From contig QHVV01000050.1 in assembly GCA_003222385.1 (NCBI GenBank), positions 1 to 42,723 on the forward strand: a DNA stretch of 42,723 bases. Reading direction: 5' to 3'. The notes beneath the pieces were generated by a model. It worked only from the letters and a program-made list of their open reading frames with translations. It was not told where the DNA came from and did no database searches. The position numbers and the translations under genes were made by a program. This stretch comes from Acidobacteriota bacterium. GTDB taxonomy: Bacteria > Acidobacteriota > Thermoanaerobaculia > UBA5066 > Gp7-AA6. Shown here one piece after another: positions 1-7,871 of this stretch. How positions within the stretch are numbered: the stretch's first letter is position 1; each line of letters starts with the position of its first letter.

Positions 1-423
1 GAACCGGAAATCGCCCGAAGTCCACTCGAACGCCGAAAACACGATCTCCTCGACGAGCCGCTTCATCTCCGAGTCGATGGCGGCTTTCGGAAGGAGGCCC
101 CGTTCGACCAGCTTCTTTCCGAAGCGGGTGCCGGACTGCCGCGCGATCTCTGTCAACGCCCAGACCAGGTCGTCGTCGGAGATGCGTCCCCGGCGCTTCA
201 GAAACGAGCCGATCTTCTGGGTCTCTTTGGACGACGTGGCGGTCCGCAGCTCCCCTTTCTCGAAGAAAAGCTGGCGAACCTCATCCCCGTGCGAGAGGGT
301 CAGCGCTCCCTTCAACTGCTCGAGAAAGATCCGCCTCAGGATGTGCGGTAGCGGGGCTTCCTCGAGCGAGCCGTGGAGCTCGGGCTCGGGCGGCGCCGGG
401 CTTGCCGGGGAATGTTGCTCCAA
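1..423 (-). CDS. DUF4388-type protein, N-terminal part (cut by window edge)
   Basis: The frame is open from a proposed TTG at 423 to the left edge, giving 141 codons without a stop. The protein starts with a Pro/Ala/Glu-rich stretch. A compact alpha/beta segment follows with HILRRIFLEQLKGALTLSHG and QLFFEKGELRTATSS, the pattern of DUF4388/PATAN-like domains seen in bacterial signalling and motility proteins. A helical part with FLKRRGRISDDDLVWAL follows. The TTG was chosen because GAGGAGG lies just upstream and no ATG or GTG occurs before the conserved part. It begins 15 bases after the stop of the next gene, which carries a related domain, so the two probably belong to one operon downstream of uvrC. 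The C-terminus is not visible and the exact function is unknown. Confidence 0.6.
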   Translation of the reverse strand, partial: MEQHSPASPAPPEPELHGSLEEAPLPHILRRIFLEQLKGALTLSHGDEVRQLFFEKGELRTATSSKETQKIGSFLKRRGRISDDDLVWALTEIARQSGTRFGKKLVERGLLPKAAIDSEMKRLVEEIVFSAFEWTSGDFRF

Positions 424-437
424 GGGCCTCCTCGATC

Positions 438-2324
438 TCAGGGTAGCAGAGACGCTCGCGGCGAAACGACGGCGGGATGGTTCGTCTGCGTGAAGAAGAA
501 GCGCGGCGCCGACTCTTTGGCGCGGCGCGCCTCGGGCAGCGTCGCGTACCGGCCCCAGAAGACGCGGAAGCAGCTTCTCCCGCTGTGCTCGGCCGCCACG
601 ATCCACATCGTGCCGCCGCGGTCGTACTTCCAGGCTTCTTCCAGCGATGAGAGCTCGCAGACGAGCTCCAGCTGAATGGTGAACGGGGCGGCCGGCAAGG
701 TCGCGCGGCCGCGTTCGGCGAGCGACTCCCAACGCGAGCGGCCCCGGTCCGAAGCCGCGGGCGCGGGGCTCGGGCGGGGAGGCGGAGGGCTCGGCCTCGG
801 CGGCAGGCGAGTCGGGGTCGGCCTCGGCGGGATCGGAGTCCGGGTTGGACGCGGCAGCGCGGTCGGCGGGGCCCGGGTCGGCGAAGGCGGCGACGTCGGT
901 CGAGGAGTCGGCGGCACCGGCGTCGGAGTCGGCGGGACAGGAGTCGGGACCGGCGTCGGCGGGATCGGCGTCGGCGGGATCGGGGTGGGCGGCACGGGAG
1001 TCGGCGGCACGGGAGTCGGCGGGACGGGGGCCGGCGCAAGCGCGATCGGCGGCTCGGATGTCGGAGCGGGGTTCGGCAGCGCCGGAGTCGGCGGCTCGGA
1101 GGTCGGGATAAGCACGGCCGAGAGCGGCGTCGAGCGAATTCCGGCCGGGGCGCCCGCGGAAGAAGTCGGCGTCGGACGCAGCGCGGAGGTCGCAGCTGGG
1201 CCGGGAGCGGTCTCTCTCGCGCGGAAGACGAGGAGGGCGGCGACCGCACCGGCCAGGACGAGCAGCAGCCAGAAGAATCCGAGCCGCGGACGGCTGGACG
1301 CGACGATTTCCCGTTCGGGCACGTCGAGCGGTTGATCGAGCGGTTCGGGCCGGGCGTTTTCCCACCCGATCAAGGCCGGCTCCGGCTCCAACGGCTCGAC
1401 CGGCGCCGGCATCGGCAGGTCGAGCGCGCGCTCGGGCTCTTCCATCACCGGTTCTCCGGTCTCCACCGGCTCGATCGCGGCGGGCGGCCGCGAGGGCTCG
1501 CCTGGCTCCGGCTCGATTTCCGGCGGAAGCTCGCTCTCCGGTTCCCCGCGCGCCGACGCCGGAGGAATTTCTTCGGGCGGCGCCGTTTCCGCCGGAGCTC
1601 GGAGCGCGGCCGGCTCCTCCGACGCATACTCCGGACGCAGCAGGCCGAGGGTCGCGAGCGCCGCGAGGAGCTTCTCGACGGAAAAGGGATCCGGAGGCGT
1701 CCGGCGGGAGATTTCGGCGGCGCTCGCGCGACCGTCGATCGCGGCGACCACCCGGAGGGCGTCGGGCGTCAAGCCGAGGGCCGCGAACTTCTCGTCGAAG
1801 TCGCGGGCGCGCAGGAGCGGCGCGTCCGCCGACGGCAGCGCGTGGTGCACGAACGCCCGGTCCCGCGAGCGGAGGAAGAGCTCGAGGATCAGCCGTTGGA
1901 TTCCGATCTGCAACTCGCCCGGCTCCGGTCTCGCGTCCTCGTCGAACACATAGGAGCCTTCGAGCCAGGAGAGGAGGTGCGACAGGATCTCGACGACGCG
2001 GATTCGCTCTCCCCAGCGCCAGTCCCGTTCCGTGATCAGACCGCGGTCTCGCGCGGCGCGGGCGGGGTCCTCTCCCTTCGGCAGCCGCCCTTCCAGGGCA
2101 TCCTTCTCGAGCTTGCCGGCGCGGACGAGCACCGCGGCCGCTTGGAAATCGGGGTCCGACGCCGAGACGTCGAGGACGTCCCCGTCCGAGATCTCGAACC
2201 GGATCGTTTCTCCCGGCCGGGTGAAGTCGAGAATTCCGCTCGCCTTTTCGGTCCAGAGCGTTGCGAACGCGGCGAGGAGGTCGACGCTCCGGATGGCGCC
2301 CTCGCGCTCGAAGGCCGTCCTCAT
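438..2324 (-). CDS. DUF4388-like N-domain, one TM helix, Pro-Thr linker and SPOR-like C-domain
   Basis: A 628-residue protein. Residues 1-230 form a DUF4388-like region (GILDFTRPGETIRFEISDGD, then helices with QIGIQRLILELFLRSRD). Residues 235-345 are an acidic Pro/Glu linker. One transmembrane helix lies at about 349-367. Residues 380-525 are almost pure Pro/Thr/Val with PPTPV repeats. The end, about 547-610, resembles a SPOR domain (FTIQLELVCELSSLEEAWK ... FRVFWGRYATLPEARRAK), a fold known to bind denuded septal peptidoglycan. Predicted topology is a cytoplasmic N-domain with a rigid Pro spacer carrying the SPOR-like domain across the periplasm. Its ATG overlaps the uvrC stop as ATGA, so translation is probably coupled. 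The SPOR assignment is from pattern only. The role, perhaps linking a cytoplasmic regulator to the cell wall, is inference. Confidence 0.8.
   Translation of the reverse strand: MRTAFEREGAIRSVDLLAAFATLWTEKASGILDFTRPGETIRFEISDGDVLDVSASDPDFQAAAVLVRAGKLEKDALEGRLPKGEDPARAARDRGLITERDWRWGERIRVVEILSHLLSWLEGSYVFDEDARPEPGELQIGIQRLILELFLRSRDRAFVHHALPSADAPLLRARDFDEKFAALGLTPDALRVVAAIDGRASAAEISRRTPPDPFSVEKLLAALATLGLLRPEYASEEPAALRAPAETAPPEEIPPASARGEPESELPPEIEPEPGEPSRPPAAIEPVETGEPVMEEPERALDLPMPAPVEPLEPEPALIGWENARPEPLDQPLDVPEREIVASSRPRLGFFWLLLVLAGAVAALLVFRARETAPGPAATSALRPTPTSSAGAPAGIRSTPLSAVLIPTSEPPTPALPNPAPTSEPPIALAPAPVPPTPVPPTPVPPTPIPPTPIPPTPVPTPVPPTPTPVPPTPRPTSPPSPTRAPPTALPRPTRTPIPPRPTPTRLPPRPSPPPPRPSPAPAASDRGRSRWESLAERGRATLPAAPFTIQLELVCELSSLEEAWKYDRGGTMWIVAAEHSGRSCFRVFWGRYATLPEARRAKESAPRFFFTQTNHPAVVSPRASLLP
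897..1025 (-). repeat. 15-bp-period coding repeat (Pro-Pro-Thr-Pro-Val/Ile)
   Basis: Inside the preceding gene, residues about 434-476 consist of nearly back-to-back PPTPV or PPTPI pentapeptides. At DNA level this is an imperfect 15-bp tandem repeat rich in GGCGTCGGCGGGATC-type units. It encodes an extended polyproline-like spacer. Such arrays slip easily, so its length may vary between strains or be mis-assembled. Confidence 0.85.
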
Positions 2325-4183
2325 GCGGAGCGGGCTCGTCCTCCTTCGTCGGGATCGGTCGAGGCCGGCGCGGGCTCCCGGGGCGCGCGCCCCGCCTCGA
2401 GGTATTCGCGGACCGCGCGGGCCGTCGCGGGTCCGACGGCGTCCTCGACTTCCCGCGGGTCGGCGGACGCGACGCCGGCGAGCGATCCGAAGCGCGTGAG
2501 CAGGAGGCGGGCGCGGGTCGGACCGATCCCGGGGATGTCTCGGAGACTCGTCTCCCGCATGCGCTTGGAGCGGCGGCCGCGGTGGCGCGTAATCGCGAAC
2601 CGGTGGGCCTCGTCGCGCACGCGCTGGATCAGCTGGAGGGCGGGGTCCTTGCGGGAAAGGCGAATGGGGTCCGGCCGCGCCGGCACCCAGATCTCTTCTT
2701 CGCGCTTGGCCAGACCGACCACCGGCACTTCGACCCCGAGCCGGTCGAGCGCGGTCAACGCAGCCTGAAGCTGGCCGCGCCCCCCGTCGACGAGCACGAG
2801 GTCGGGCATTTGACTTCCTTGGTCGCGCAGCTTCCGGAAACGGCGCTCGACCGCTTCGGCCATGCTCCGGAAGTCGTCGGGAGCGAGGAGCTGCTGCGAG
2901 GCGATCCCGAAGAGCCGGTAGTCGGACTTTTTGGGTCGCCCGTCCTCGAAGACGACGAGCGACGCGATCGAATCGGTCCCCTGCAGGTGCGAGATGTCGA
3001 AGGCCTCGATCCGGCGGGGGGCGATCGCGAGGTCGAGCACGCGAGCCAGCCTCTCGACGCCGAGCGCTCCTTCCCCGCCCATCCGCCGGAATCGGACCTT
3101 GTGCCGCTGGCAGGCGTTGTCGGCGGCGAGCTCGACCCGTTCGCGCGCCGGGCCCCGTCGCGGAACGCGGACCGAGACCTTGGCGTTGCGCCGCGACGCG
3201 AGAAACGACTCGAGGAGAGCCGGATCCGAGATCTCGACCGGGAGATGGACCTCCGATGGGAGAAACGGGTTCGCGTCGTAGAACTGGGGGAGGAACGCGT
3301 CCAGGAACGCGGCCGGATCGACTTCCTCCGACTTCTCGAAGAAGAACTCCCGGCGGTCCTGGATCACCCCGCCCCGCACGACGAGAACGCACACCGCGAC
3401 GTCTCCTCCCGACTCGAAAAACCCGAAGACGTCGACGTTGTCTCCCTTGAGCGTGTGGACGACCTGGTGCTCGGAGACGTCTTCGACGGTTCGAAGCGCG
3501 TCACGGTACGCCGCGGCCATCTCGAAGTTCTCTTCCGCCGAGGCCTGCCGCATCTTCTTCTCGAGGCTCGCGGAGAGCTCCCGGTTGCGCCCCTGGAGAA
3601 AAAGGACCACGTCGCCGACCGCCTCGTCGTACGCCTGTTTGGTCGTCAGGCCGGCGACACAAGGTCCCAGACAGGCGTGCAGGTCGTAGTAGAGGCACGG
3701 CCGGGGCAGCGTTCCATCGATTTCGATCGTACAGGTGCGGATCTGGAAGTGGCGCGTGATCATCCGCATGATCCTCCGCGCGAGACCTCCCCAGAACGGC
3801 CCGAAATAAGAGTGACCGTCTTCGACCACCCGGCGGGTGACGAGAGCTCGCGGCCACTCCTCCCCCGTCGTGATCTTGATGTAGGGATAGGTCTTGTCGT
3901 CCCGCAGGCAGACGTTGTAACGCGGACGATGCTTCTTGATGAGCGCGTTTTCCAGCAGAAGCGCTTCGAGCTCGGTGTTGGTGACGATCGTTTCCAGGTC
4001 CTGCCAGGCTCCGAGGAGCGCCTCCGTCTTGGTGGCCTCCGGCCCTTTGGTGAAGTACGAGGCCACGCGCTTCTTGAGCGAGCGAGCCTTGCCGACGTAC
4101 AGGATCTTCCCGCGGCGGTCCTTGAAAAGGTATGCGCCGGGCGCGTCGGGAACGTTCTCGGGAGGGCGGCGGGACTCGGTCAC
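2321..4183 (-). CDS. uvrC: UvrABC excinuclease subunit C
   Basis: A 620-residue protein of normal UvrC length. UvrC makes the 3' and 5' incisions around lesions handed over by UvrB. Residues 16-44 are the GIY-YIG nuclease domain (GAYLFKDRRGKILYVGKARS). A UVR motif (EKKMRQASAEENFEMAAAYR) lies near 205-235 and contacts UvrB. The RNase H-like endonuclease half has IEAFDISHLQGTDSIASLVV and LVLVDGGRGQLQAA. A helix-hairpin-helix pair (LRDIPGIGPTRARLLLTRFG) ends the conserved part. The GTG at 4183 opens directly on the conserved N-terminus. The stop overlaps the next ATG. Its usual partner uvrB lies 3.7 kb away on the same strand, not in the same operon. No defect is seen. Confidence 0.97.
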   Translation of the reverse strand: MTESRRPPENVPDAPGAYLFKDRRGKILYVGKARSLKKRVASYFTKGPEATKTEALLGAWQDLETIVTNTELEALLLENALIKKHRPRYNVCLRDDKTYPYIKITTGEEWPRALVTRRVVEDGHSYFGPFWGGLARRIMRMITRHFQIRTCTIEIDGTLPRPCLYYDLHACLGPCVAGLTTKQAYDEAVGDVVLFLQGRNRELSASLEKKMRQASAEENFEMAAAYRDALRTVEDVSEHQVVHTLKGDNVDVFGFFESGGDVAVCVLVVRGGVIQDRREFFFEKSEEVDPAAFLDAFLPQFYDANPFLPSEVHLPVEISDPALLESFLASRRNAKVSVRVPRRGPARERVELAADNACQRHKVRFRRMGGEGALGVERLARVLDLAIAPRRIEAFDISHLQGTDSIASLVVFEDGRPKKSDYRLFGIASQQLLAPDDFRSMAEAVERRFRKLRDQGSQMPDLVLVDGGRGQLQAALTALDRLGVEVPVVGLAKREEEIWVPARPDPIRLSRKDPALQLIQRVRDEAHRFAITRHRGRRSKRMRETSLRDIPGIGPTRARLLLTRFGSLAGVASADPREVEDAVGPATARAVREYLEAGRAPREPAPASTDPDEGGRARSA

Positions 4184-4197
4184 TTCGGAAGTGTAGC

Positions 4198-4254
4198 GCG
4201 ATCATCTCGGGACCGGGAAAAACCGATCGCGATCTCCTGGCGTAGGATGATCGC
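4198..4254. promoter_or_regulatory. 9-bp inverted repeat in the uvrC / zinc-ribbon divergent gap
   Basis: The 76-bp gap between uvrC (-) and the zinc-ribbon gene (+) carries perfect arms GCGATCATC (4198-4206) and GATGATCGC (4246-4254), 39 bases apart. The right arm overlaps a TAGGAT (4243-4248) that could be a -10 element for the plus gene. This could be a looping operator or chance; no regulator can be named. Confidence 0.3.
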
Positions 4255-4259
4255 ATCCG

Positions 4260-4466
4260 ATGAACGAGTGTCCCTACTGTTACGCGCGCGTCGGGCCCAA
4301 CGACGTCGTCTGTCCCAACTGCGGCAAGGAAATCGAACGGTGGCAGACCGGGTTCTACACGCGCCAACGCTTGCCGACCCGCAAGAGAACCGCGGTGTGG
4401 GCGGTCGCCGCCTTCGCTCTACTCCTGGTCGTCGCGGGATTCGCGAAGGCCTGTCACTGGATCTGA
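4260..4466 (+). CDS. Small zinc-ribbon, single-TM protein
   Basis: A 68-residue protein. Cys4-Pro-Tyr-Cys7 and Cys18-Pro-Asn-Cys21 form a four-cysteine zinc-ribbon of the kind often found at the start of bacterial zinc-ribbon domain proteins. About 20 polar, basic residues follow, then one transmembrane helix near 45-62 and a short CHWI end. The protein is therefore probably anchored with its zinc knuckle in the cytoplasm. It starts with ATG, is transcribed divergently from uvrC and ends 14 bases before the convergent oxidoreductase gene. No specific function is known. The cysteine spacing and clean membrane helix make it a real gene rather than a chance frame. Confidence 0.8.
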   Translation: MNECPYCYARVGPNDVVCPNCGKEIERWQTGFYTRQRLPTRKRTAVWAVAAFALLLVVAGFAKACHWI

Positions 4467-4480
4467 GCTTCCCGGGATAG

Positions 4481-5599
4481 TTACTCCGCCGACGGAGGGG
4501 ACGCGCGCACCAGGTCGGGCTTCCGCACCGGGGGCCGGCGGACTTCCTGGCGGATCGTCGGCCGGCGCTCTTTCTCGTACTCCGCCAGGCGCACCGGGCG
4601 GCCCTCCTCTGCCGAGCGATACAGGGCGCGGATGATCCGCACGTCGGCCAGCCCCTCCCTCCCCGACGGCTCCGGCTCCTTCTCCTCGATCACGCACTCC
4701 GAGAAGCGCAGGATTTCCGGGGCGACCTGGTCGCGTTTCGGAAACGTCTTCTCGGTCTTCTTCTCTCCGATCGTCAGGACGTGCCGGATCGGCTGGGCGA
4801 ACTCGTAGGCGGACTGAACCTCCAGGTCGCCCCGGGTCCCCACGACCCGGTAAGACGCGTGGGCGGCCGCGCCGAAGCTCGAGGTGAAGGCAGCCAGCCT
4901 TTCGTCGGGGAAGCGCAGGACCGCGCTCGTCATCTCGTCGATGTCGCGGAGTTTCGGGTCGCCGCCGTTGGCGCCGAACGCGACGACCTCGGTCGGCTCC
5001 GCGCGAAAGAGGGAGCGAGCCGCGTTGATGCAGTAGATCCCGATGTCGTAGAGCGTCCCGCCTCCCCGGGCGATCGGGTTCAGACGGATGTTGTCCTCGT
5101 CCTCGACGCGCATCGTGAAGACCGAGGAAAACACGCGTGGACGGCCGAGCTTTCCGGACTGGACGATCTCGGCGGCCTTCAGGTTCGCCTCCTCGAAGTG
5201 CAGGCGGTACCCGATCATGAGGCGAACGCCCCCCTCTTCCGCCGCCCGGATCATGTCCTCGCATTGCTGTTCCGTCACCGCCATCGGCTTCTCGCACAGC
5301 ACGTGGACCCCGGCCCTCGAGGCGGCGACGGCGTAATCCCGGTGAAGGTGGTTCGGCAGAGCGATGTACACGGCGTCCACTTCGGCGCTCGCCAGGCAGT
5401 CCCCGAACTGCTCGTAGGAATACGACTTTTCGACGCCGTACTTCTTGCCGAGCTTCTTCCGCTTCGTCGGATCGTCCGAAACGAGCGCCACGAGCTCGCT
5501 GTTCTTCGTCGCATGGGCAAAGGCCGGCAGCACCGCCGTCTGCGCGAAATACCCGAGACCGACCACCGCATAGCGGACCTTTCTGCGCCTCGTCGCCAC
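4481..5599 (-). CDS. Gfo/Idh/MocA family NAD(P)-dependent oxidoreductase
   Basis: A 372-residue protein of normal family length. The N-terminal Rossmann fold starts with YAVVGLGYFAQTAVLPAFAH. VDAVYIALPNHLHRDYAV and HVLCEKPMAV follow, the latter holding the family's EKP lysine. The C-terminal alpha/beta domain includes GGGTLYDIGIYCINAARSLF, typical of glucose-fructose oxidoreductase and related sugar dehydrogenases, so the substrate is probably a sugar or cyclitol. The GTG at 5599 was chosen because GGAGAGGAG lies 5 bases before it and the frame upstream is not protein-like. It converges with the zinc-ribbon gene and diverges from the secreted-protein gene. The exact substrate cannot be told from sequence. 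Confidence 0.92.
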   Translation of the reverse strand: MATRRRKVRYAVVGLGYFAQTAVLPAFAHATKNSELVALVSDDPTKRKKLGKKYGVEKSYSYEQFGDCLASAEVDAVYIALPNHLHRDYAVAASRAGVHVLCEKPMAVTEQQCEDMIRAAEEGGVRLMIGYRLHFEEANLKAAEIVQSGKLGRPRVFSSVFTMRVEDEDNIRLNPIARGGGTLYDIGIYCINAARSLFRAEPTEVVAFGANGGDPKLRDIDEMTSAVLRFPDERLAAFTSSFGAAAHASYRVVGTRGDLEVQSAYEFAQPIRHVLTIGEKKTEKTFPKRDQVAPEILRFSECVIEEKEPEPSGREGLADVRIIRALYRSAEEGRPVRLAEYEKERRPTIRQEVRRPPVRKPDLVRASPPSAE

Positions 5600-5683
5600 C
5601 GGGTCTCCTCTCCGCGCAGACGGATCGCGCGACCGAAAAGGCGGGGCAATATCGGTGCCACGAGAATCGTTGCAGTCTTCGGG

Positions 5684-6031
5684 ATGAAACAGCTCATCCG
5701 TGCGGTCACGGCGGTGGCGGCAACGCTCGTGCTCGCCGCGACCTTTCCGTCTGTCGCCGGAGCGCAGTGGGTCCGGCTCCAGCGCTGCGGTAGCGCTCTC
5801 CCCTGCGCGATCCCTTTCGGCGTGCGGTACGCCCCTGACCCGCTGATCGCCTCGCAATATGGCTATGTCTCGCCGAACGGGATCTCGGGACACTTCTCGT
5901 TCGCGCCGGAGCTCTCTGTCCGGATCGACGAGCCGCACGTCTCGCTCGAGCTCGCCGATTTCAGCGAACAGGCGGCGCGGAAGTTCGTGCTCGCGCACCC
6001 GCCGCCGAACCCGCCGCCCCCTCCGAAATAG
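5684..6031 (+). CDS. Small secreted protein of unknown function
   Basis: A 115-residue protein that I do not recognise. It starts with a clear Sec signal peptide (MKQLIRAVTAVAATLVLAAT, cleavage probably after SVAGA near residue 25). The mature part is about 90 residues with two close cysteines (RCGSALPC) that could form a disulfide, then a Tyr/Ser/Pro-rich segment and a polyproline end ([11 protein letters not shown]). The ATG at 5684 is the only start compatible with the signal peptide; the ribosome site is weak. Its last 71 bases overlap the end of the convergent glycosyltransferase gene. Export to the periplasm or beyond is inferred from the leader. Confidence 0.65.
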   Translation: MKQLIRAVTAVAATLVLAATFPSVAGAQWVRLQRCGSALPCAIPFGVRYAPDPLIASQYGYVSPNGISGHFSFAPELSVRIDEPHVSLELADFSEQAARKFVLAHPPPNPPPPPK

Positions 6032-7871
6032 CCGGGACGCCGCGGGCCGGCGCGGGCGAGACCCGCGAGATGCGGACGGTTCCGGAGCCGTCGGTCGCCG
6101 CCGGCGGACAACGCCACGACGAGCGTTTCAGCGGTTCGAGATCTTCGTCGGAAGCGACATACCAGAACGGCGCGGCGGGCGCGGAGCGAAGCAGCTCCCC
6201 GGGAGTCCGGCGTGGCAGCCTCGGGACGGGAGACCGCGGATCCTCGCCGGCCGCGAGCGTTTCGAAGACGATGGGCCACGAGAGCGCCTTCGGCGCGAGG
6301 AAGATGGGCGCATGACCGAGAGCGCGTGCCATGCGGCCGAGGTCGCTTTCCACGACGCAGAACGAGCCCGCGACGAGAGGATCGCGGGGCCATCGGGCCA
6401 AAAAGGGGACCGTCTCCGAGACGAAAAGGACGGTCAACGCGAGCGCCCAGACTCCCGCCGTCCGGACGGAGAGAGCCCGGGCGGCTGCGGGAATCCAGCG
6501 TTCCAGGCTTTCGGCCGCCCAGAGAGCGGCGATCCCGACGAAGGGATAGATCCGAAGCCCGTTCGGCGCTCCCCCCGGGTTGCCGAGGATTCCCGCCAGA
6601 AGGCTCGCCGCCGCGACGAGCCCGAGGAGTCCCTCTCCCGCGTTTCCCTCTCGGTACTTCCGATACGAAAGCGCGGCGCCGGTGAGCGCGGCGATTCCGA
6701 GCGCCGGGTCGAACGGAGGTCGGTCCGGGAATCCGTGGCGCGCGTTGGGATCGCGGGTCCAGAGAAAGAGTCCGGTGTATTCGACGGTGTTGTAGAGGAG
6801 CCGCAGAGGCGGAGCGCCGGGCCGGTTGCCCCCCGGCACCGCCACGTCCTTCGTCGGGGCGAGAAACGAAACGTCGTGCGCCCGGCCGCCGAGCCGTTCG
6901 GGATAGCGCAGGAATGCGGGCGCGAACGGCAGGAAAGCGAGAAGGGCAGCTCCCGCCGCGGCCCCGACGAGCTTCGCTCCCGCCGGCCGGCGGAGGACTC
7001 CAACGGCGAAGACCGCGAAACCGGCCGCGACCGCCCAGGCCGACACGTACGTGTGGAGCGACAGGCCCGCGAGCAGCCCGGCCACCGCCGCCCACGCGGC
7101 CGACCCGATCCGACGCGCCCGAACCGCCGCCGCGGCGGCGCCGAGAACCAGCGCCGTCAGGAGGGCGCCGGTCCAGGCCCAGCGCGAGAACACGAGCGGC
7201 CATCGGGCAAAGGCGAGGATCGCCATCGCGACGAGGCCGCGGCGCGCCCCGGAGACCTCGCGGCCCAGCCAGTACGCGGCCGGAAGCGCGAGCGTCCCGC
7301 CCACCGCCGACAGCGCGAGAAGCCCGACGTCTCCGCGTCCGAAGATCCGGAACAGGAGCTCGCAGAGCTTGAGATAGAGGTTCGAGACGAGCGCGCTGTT
7401 CGCGAGCCCTTCCACGGCGAGCGGTTGTCCCCCAATCCACGGGATCGACCCGGGATGCCGCAACGCGCCCTCCGCCTCGAAGAGAGCGTCGGCCCAGACC
7501 CCCGGAGGGATCTGTCGCGGCGCGATCCACCGCAGCGCGACCCCGCCCGCCAGGATCGCCGCGAAGAGGAGCACGTGACGCCGACGCGAGGCGGCGTCGT
7601 GCGGGGAGCCGGCCCCGCCGGCCTCTACCCGCGGCAGGGATTCCGTCCAGCGGGCGATCCGGAAGAAGACGAAGAAGGCGACTCCCGCGAGAACCAGGTC
7701 CTTTAACCAGAGCAGCGTGACGAGGAGCCAGGATTCGCTGGTCCACCAGAAGAGCACGGCGAACCGATCCCGACGGGCGAAGAAGACGAACGTCTGGATG
7801 GCGGCGAAGAGCGCGAGCGCGACCGCCGCGCCGTCCTCCCCCGGGCCCCGCTGCCGCGGGACGCCGCTCAC
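5961..7871 (-). CDS. GT39/ArnT-like integral membrane glycosyltransferase
   Basis: A 636-residue polytopic protein with roughly ten to twelve hydrophobic helices. After two N-terminal helices comes [20 protein letters not shown], resembling the first extracytoplasmic loop of GT-C fold enzymes with its acidic residues before the second helix. These enzymes transfer a sugar from a polyprenyl-phosphate carrier to lipid or protein outside the membrane. Later helices ([40 protein letters not shown]) are typical of dolichyl-phosphate-mannose mannosyltransferase-like bacterial proteins. A C-terminal soluble part follows the membrane block. The GTG start overlaps the uvrB stop as GTGA. Acceptor and donor are unknown. 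The last 70 bases overlap the convergent secreted-protein gene. Confidence 0.82.
   Translation of the reverse strand: MSGVPRQRGPGEDGAAVALALFAAIQTFVFFARRDRFAVLFWWTSESWLLVTLLWLKDLVLAGVAFFVFFRIARWTESLPRVEAGGAGSPHDAASRRRHVLLFAAILAGGVALRWIAPRQIPPGVWADALFEAEGALRHPGSIPWIGGQPLAVEGLANSALVSNLYLKLCELLFRIFGRGDVGLLALSAVGGTLALPAAYWLGREVSGARRGLVAMAILAFARWPLVFSRWAWTGALLTALVLGAAAAAVRARRIGSAAWAAVAGLLAGLSLHTYVSAWAVAAGFAVFAVGVLRRPAGAKLVGAAAGAALLAFLPFAPAFLRYPERLGGRAHDVSFLAPTKDVAVPGGNRPGAPPLRLLYNTVEYTGLFLWTRDPNARHGFPDRPPFDPALGIAALTGAALSYRKYREGNAGEGLLGLVAAASLLAGILGNPGGAPNGLRIYPFVGIAALWAAESLERWIPAAARALSVRTAGVWALALTVLFVSETVPFLARWPRDPLVAGSFCVVESDLGRMARALGHAPIFLAPKALSWPIVFETLAAGEDPRSPVPRLPRRTPGELLRSAPAAPFWYVASDEDLEPLKRSSWRCPPAATDGSGTVRISRVSPAPARGVPAISEGAAGSAAGARARTSAPPVR

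Noticed and set aside
897-1025. Short regular repeats that could suggest a CRISPR array
   Set aside because: The repeat is coding (PPTPV pentapeptides), has no unique spacers and no cas gene is near.
2261-4480. A 739-codon plus-strand frame opposite uvrC
   Set aside because: Shadow of uvrC with no recognisable domain; its last bases also cover the zinc-ribbon gene in the wrong frame.
5859-7706. A 615-codon plus-strand frame opposite the glycosyltransferase
   Set aside because: Arg/Asp/Gly-rich antisense shadow; the hydrophobic minus-strand product is the real one.
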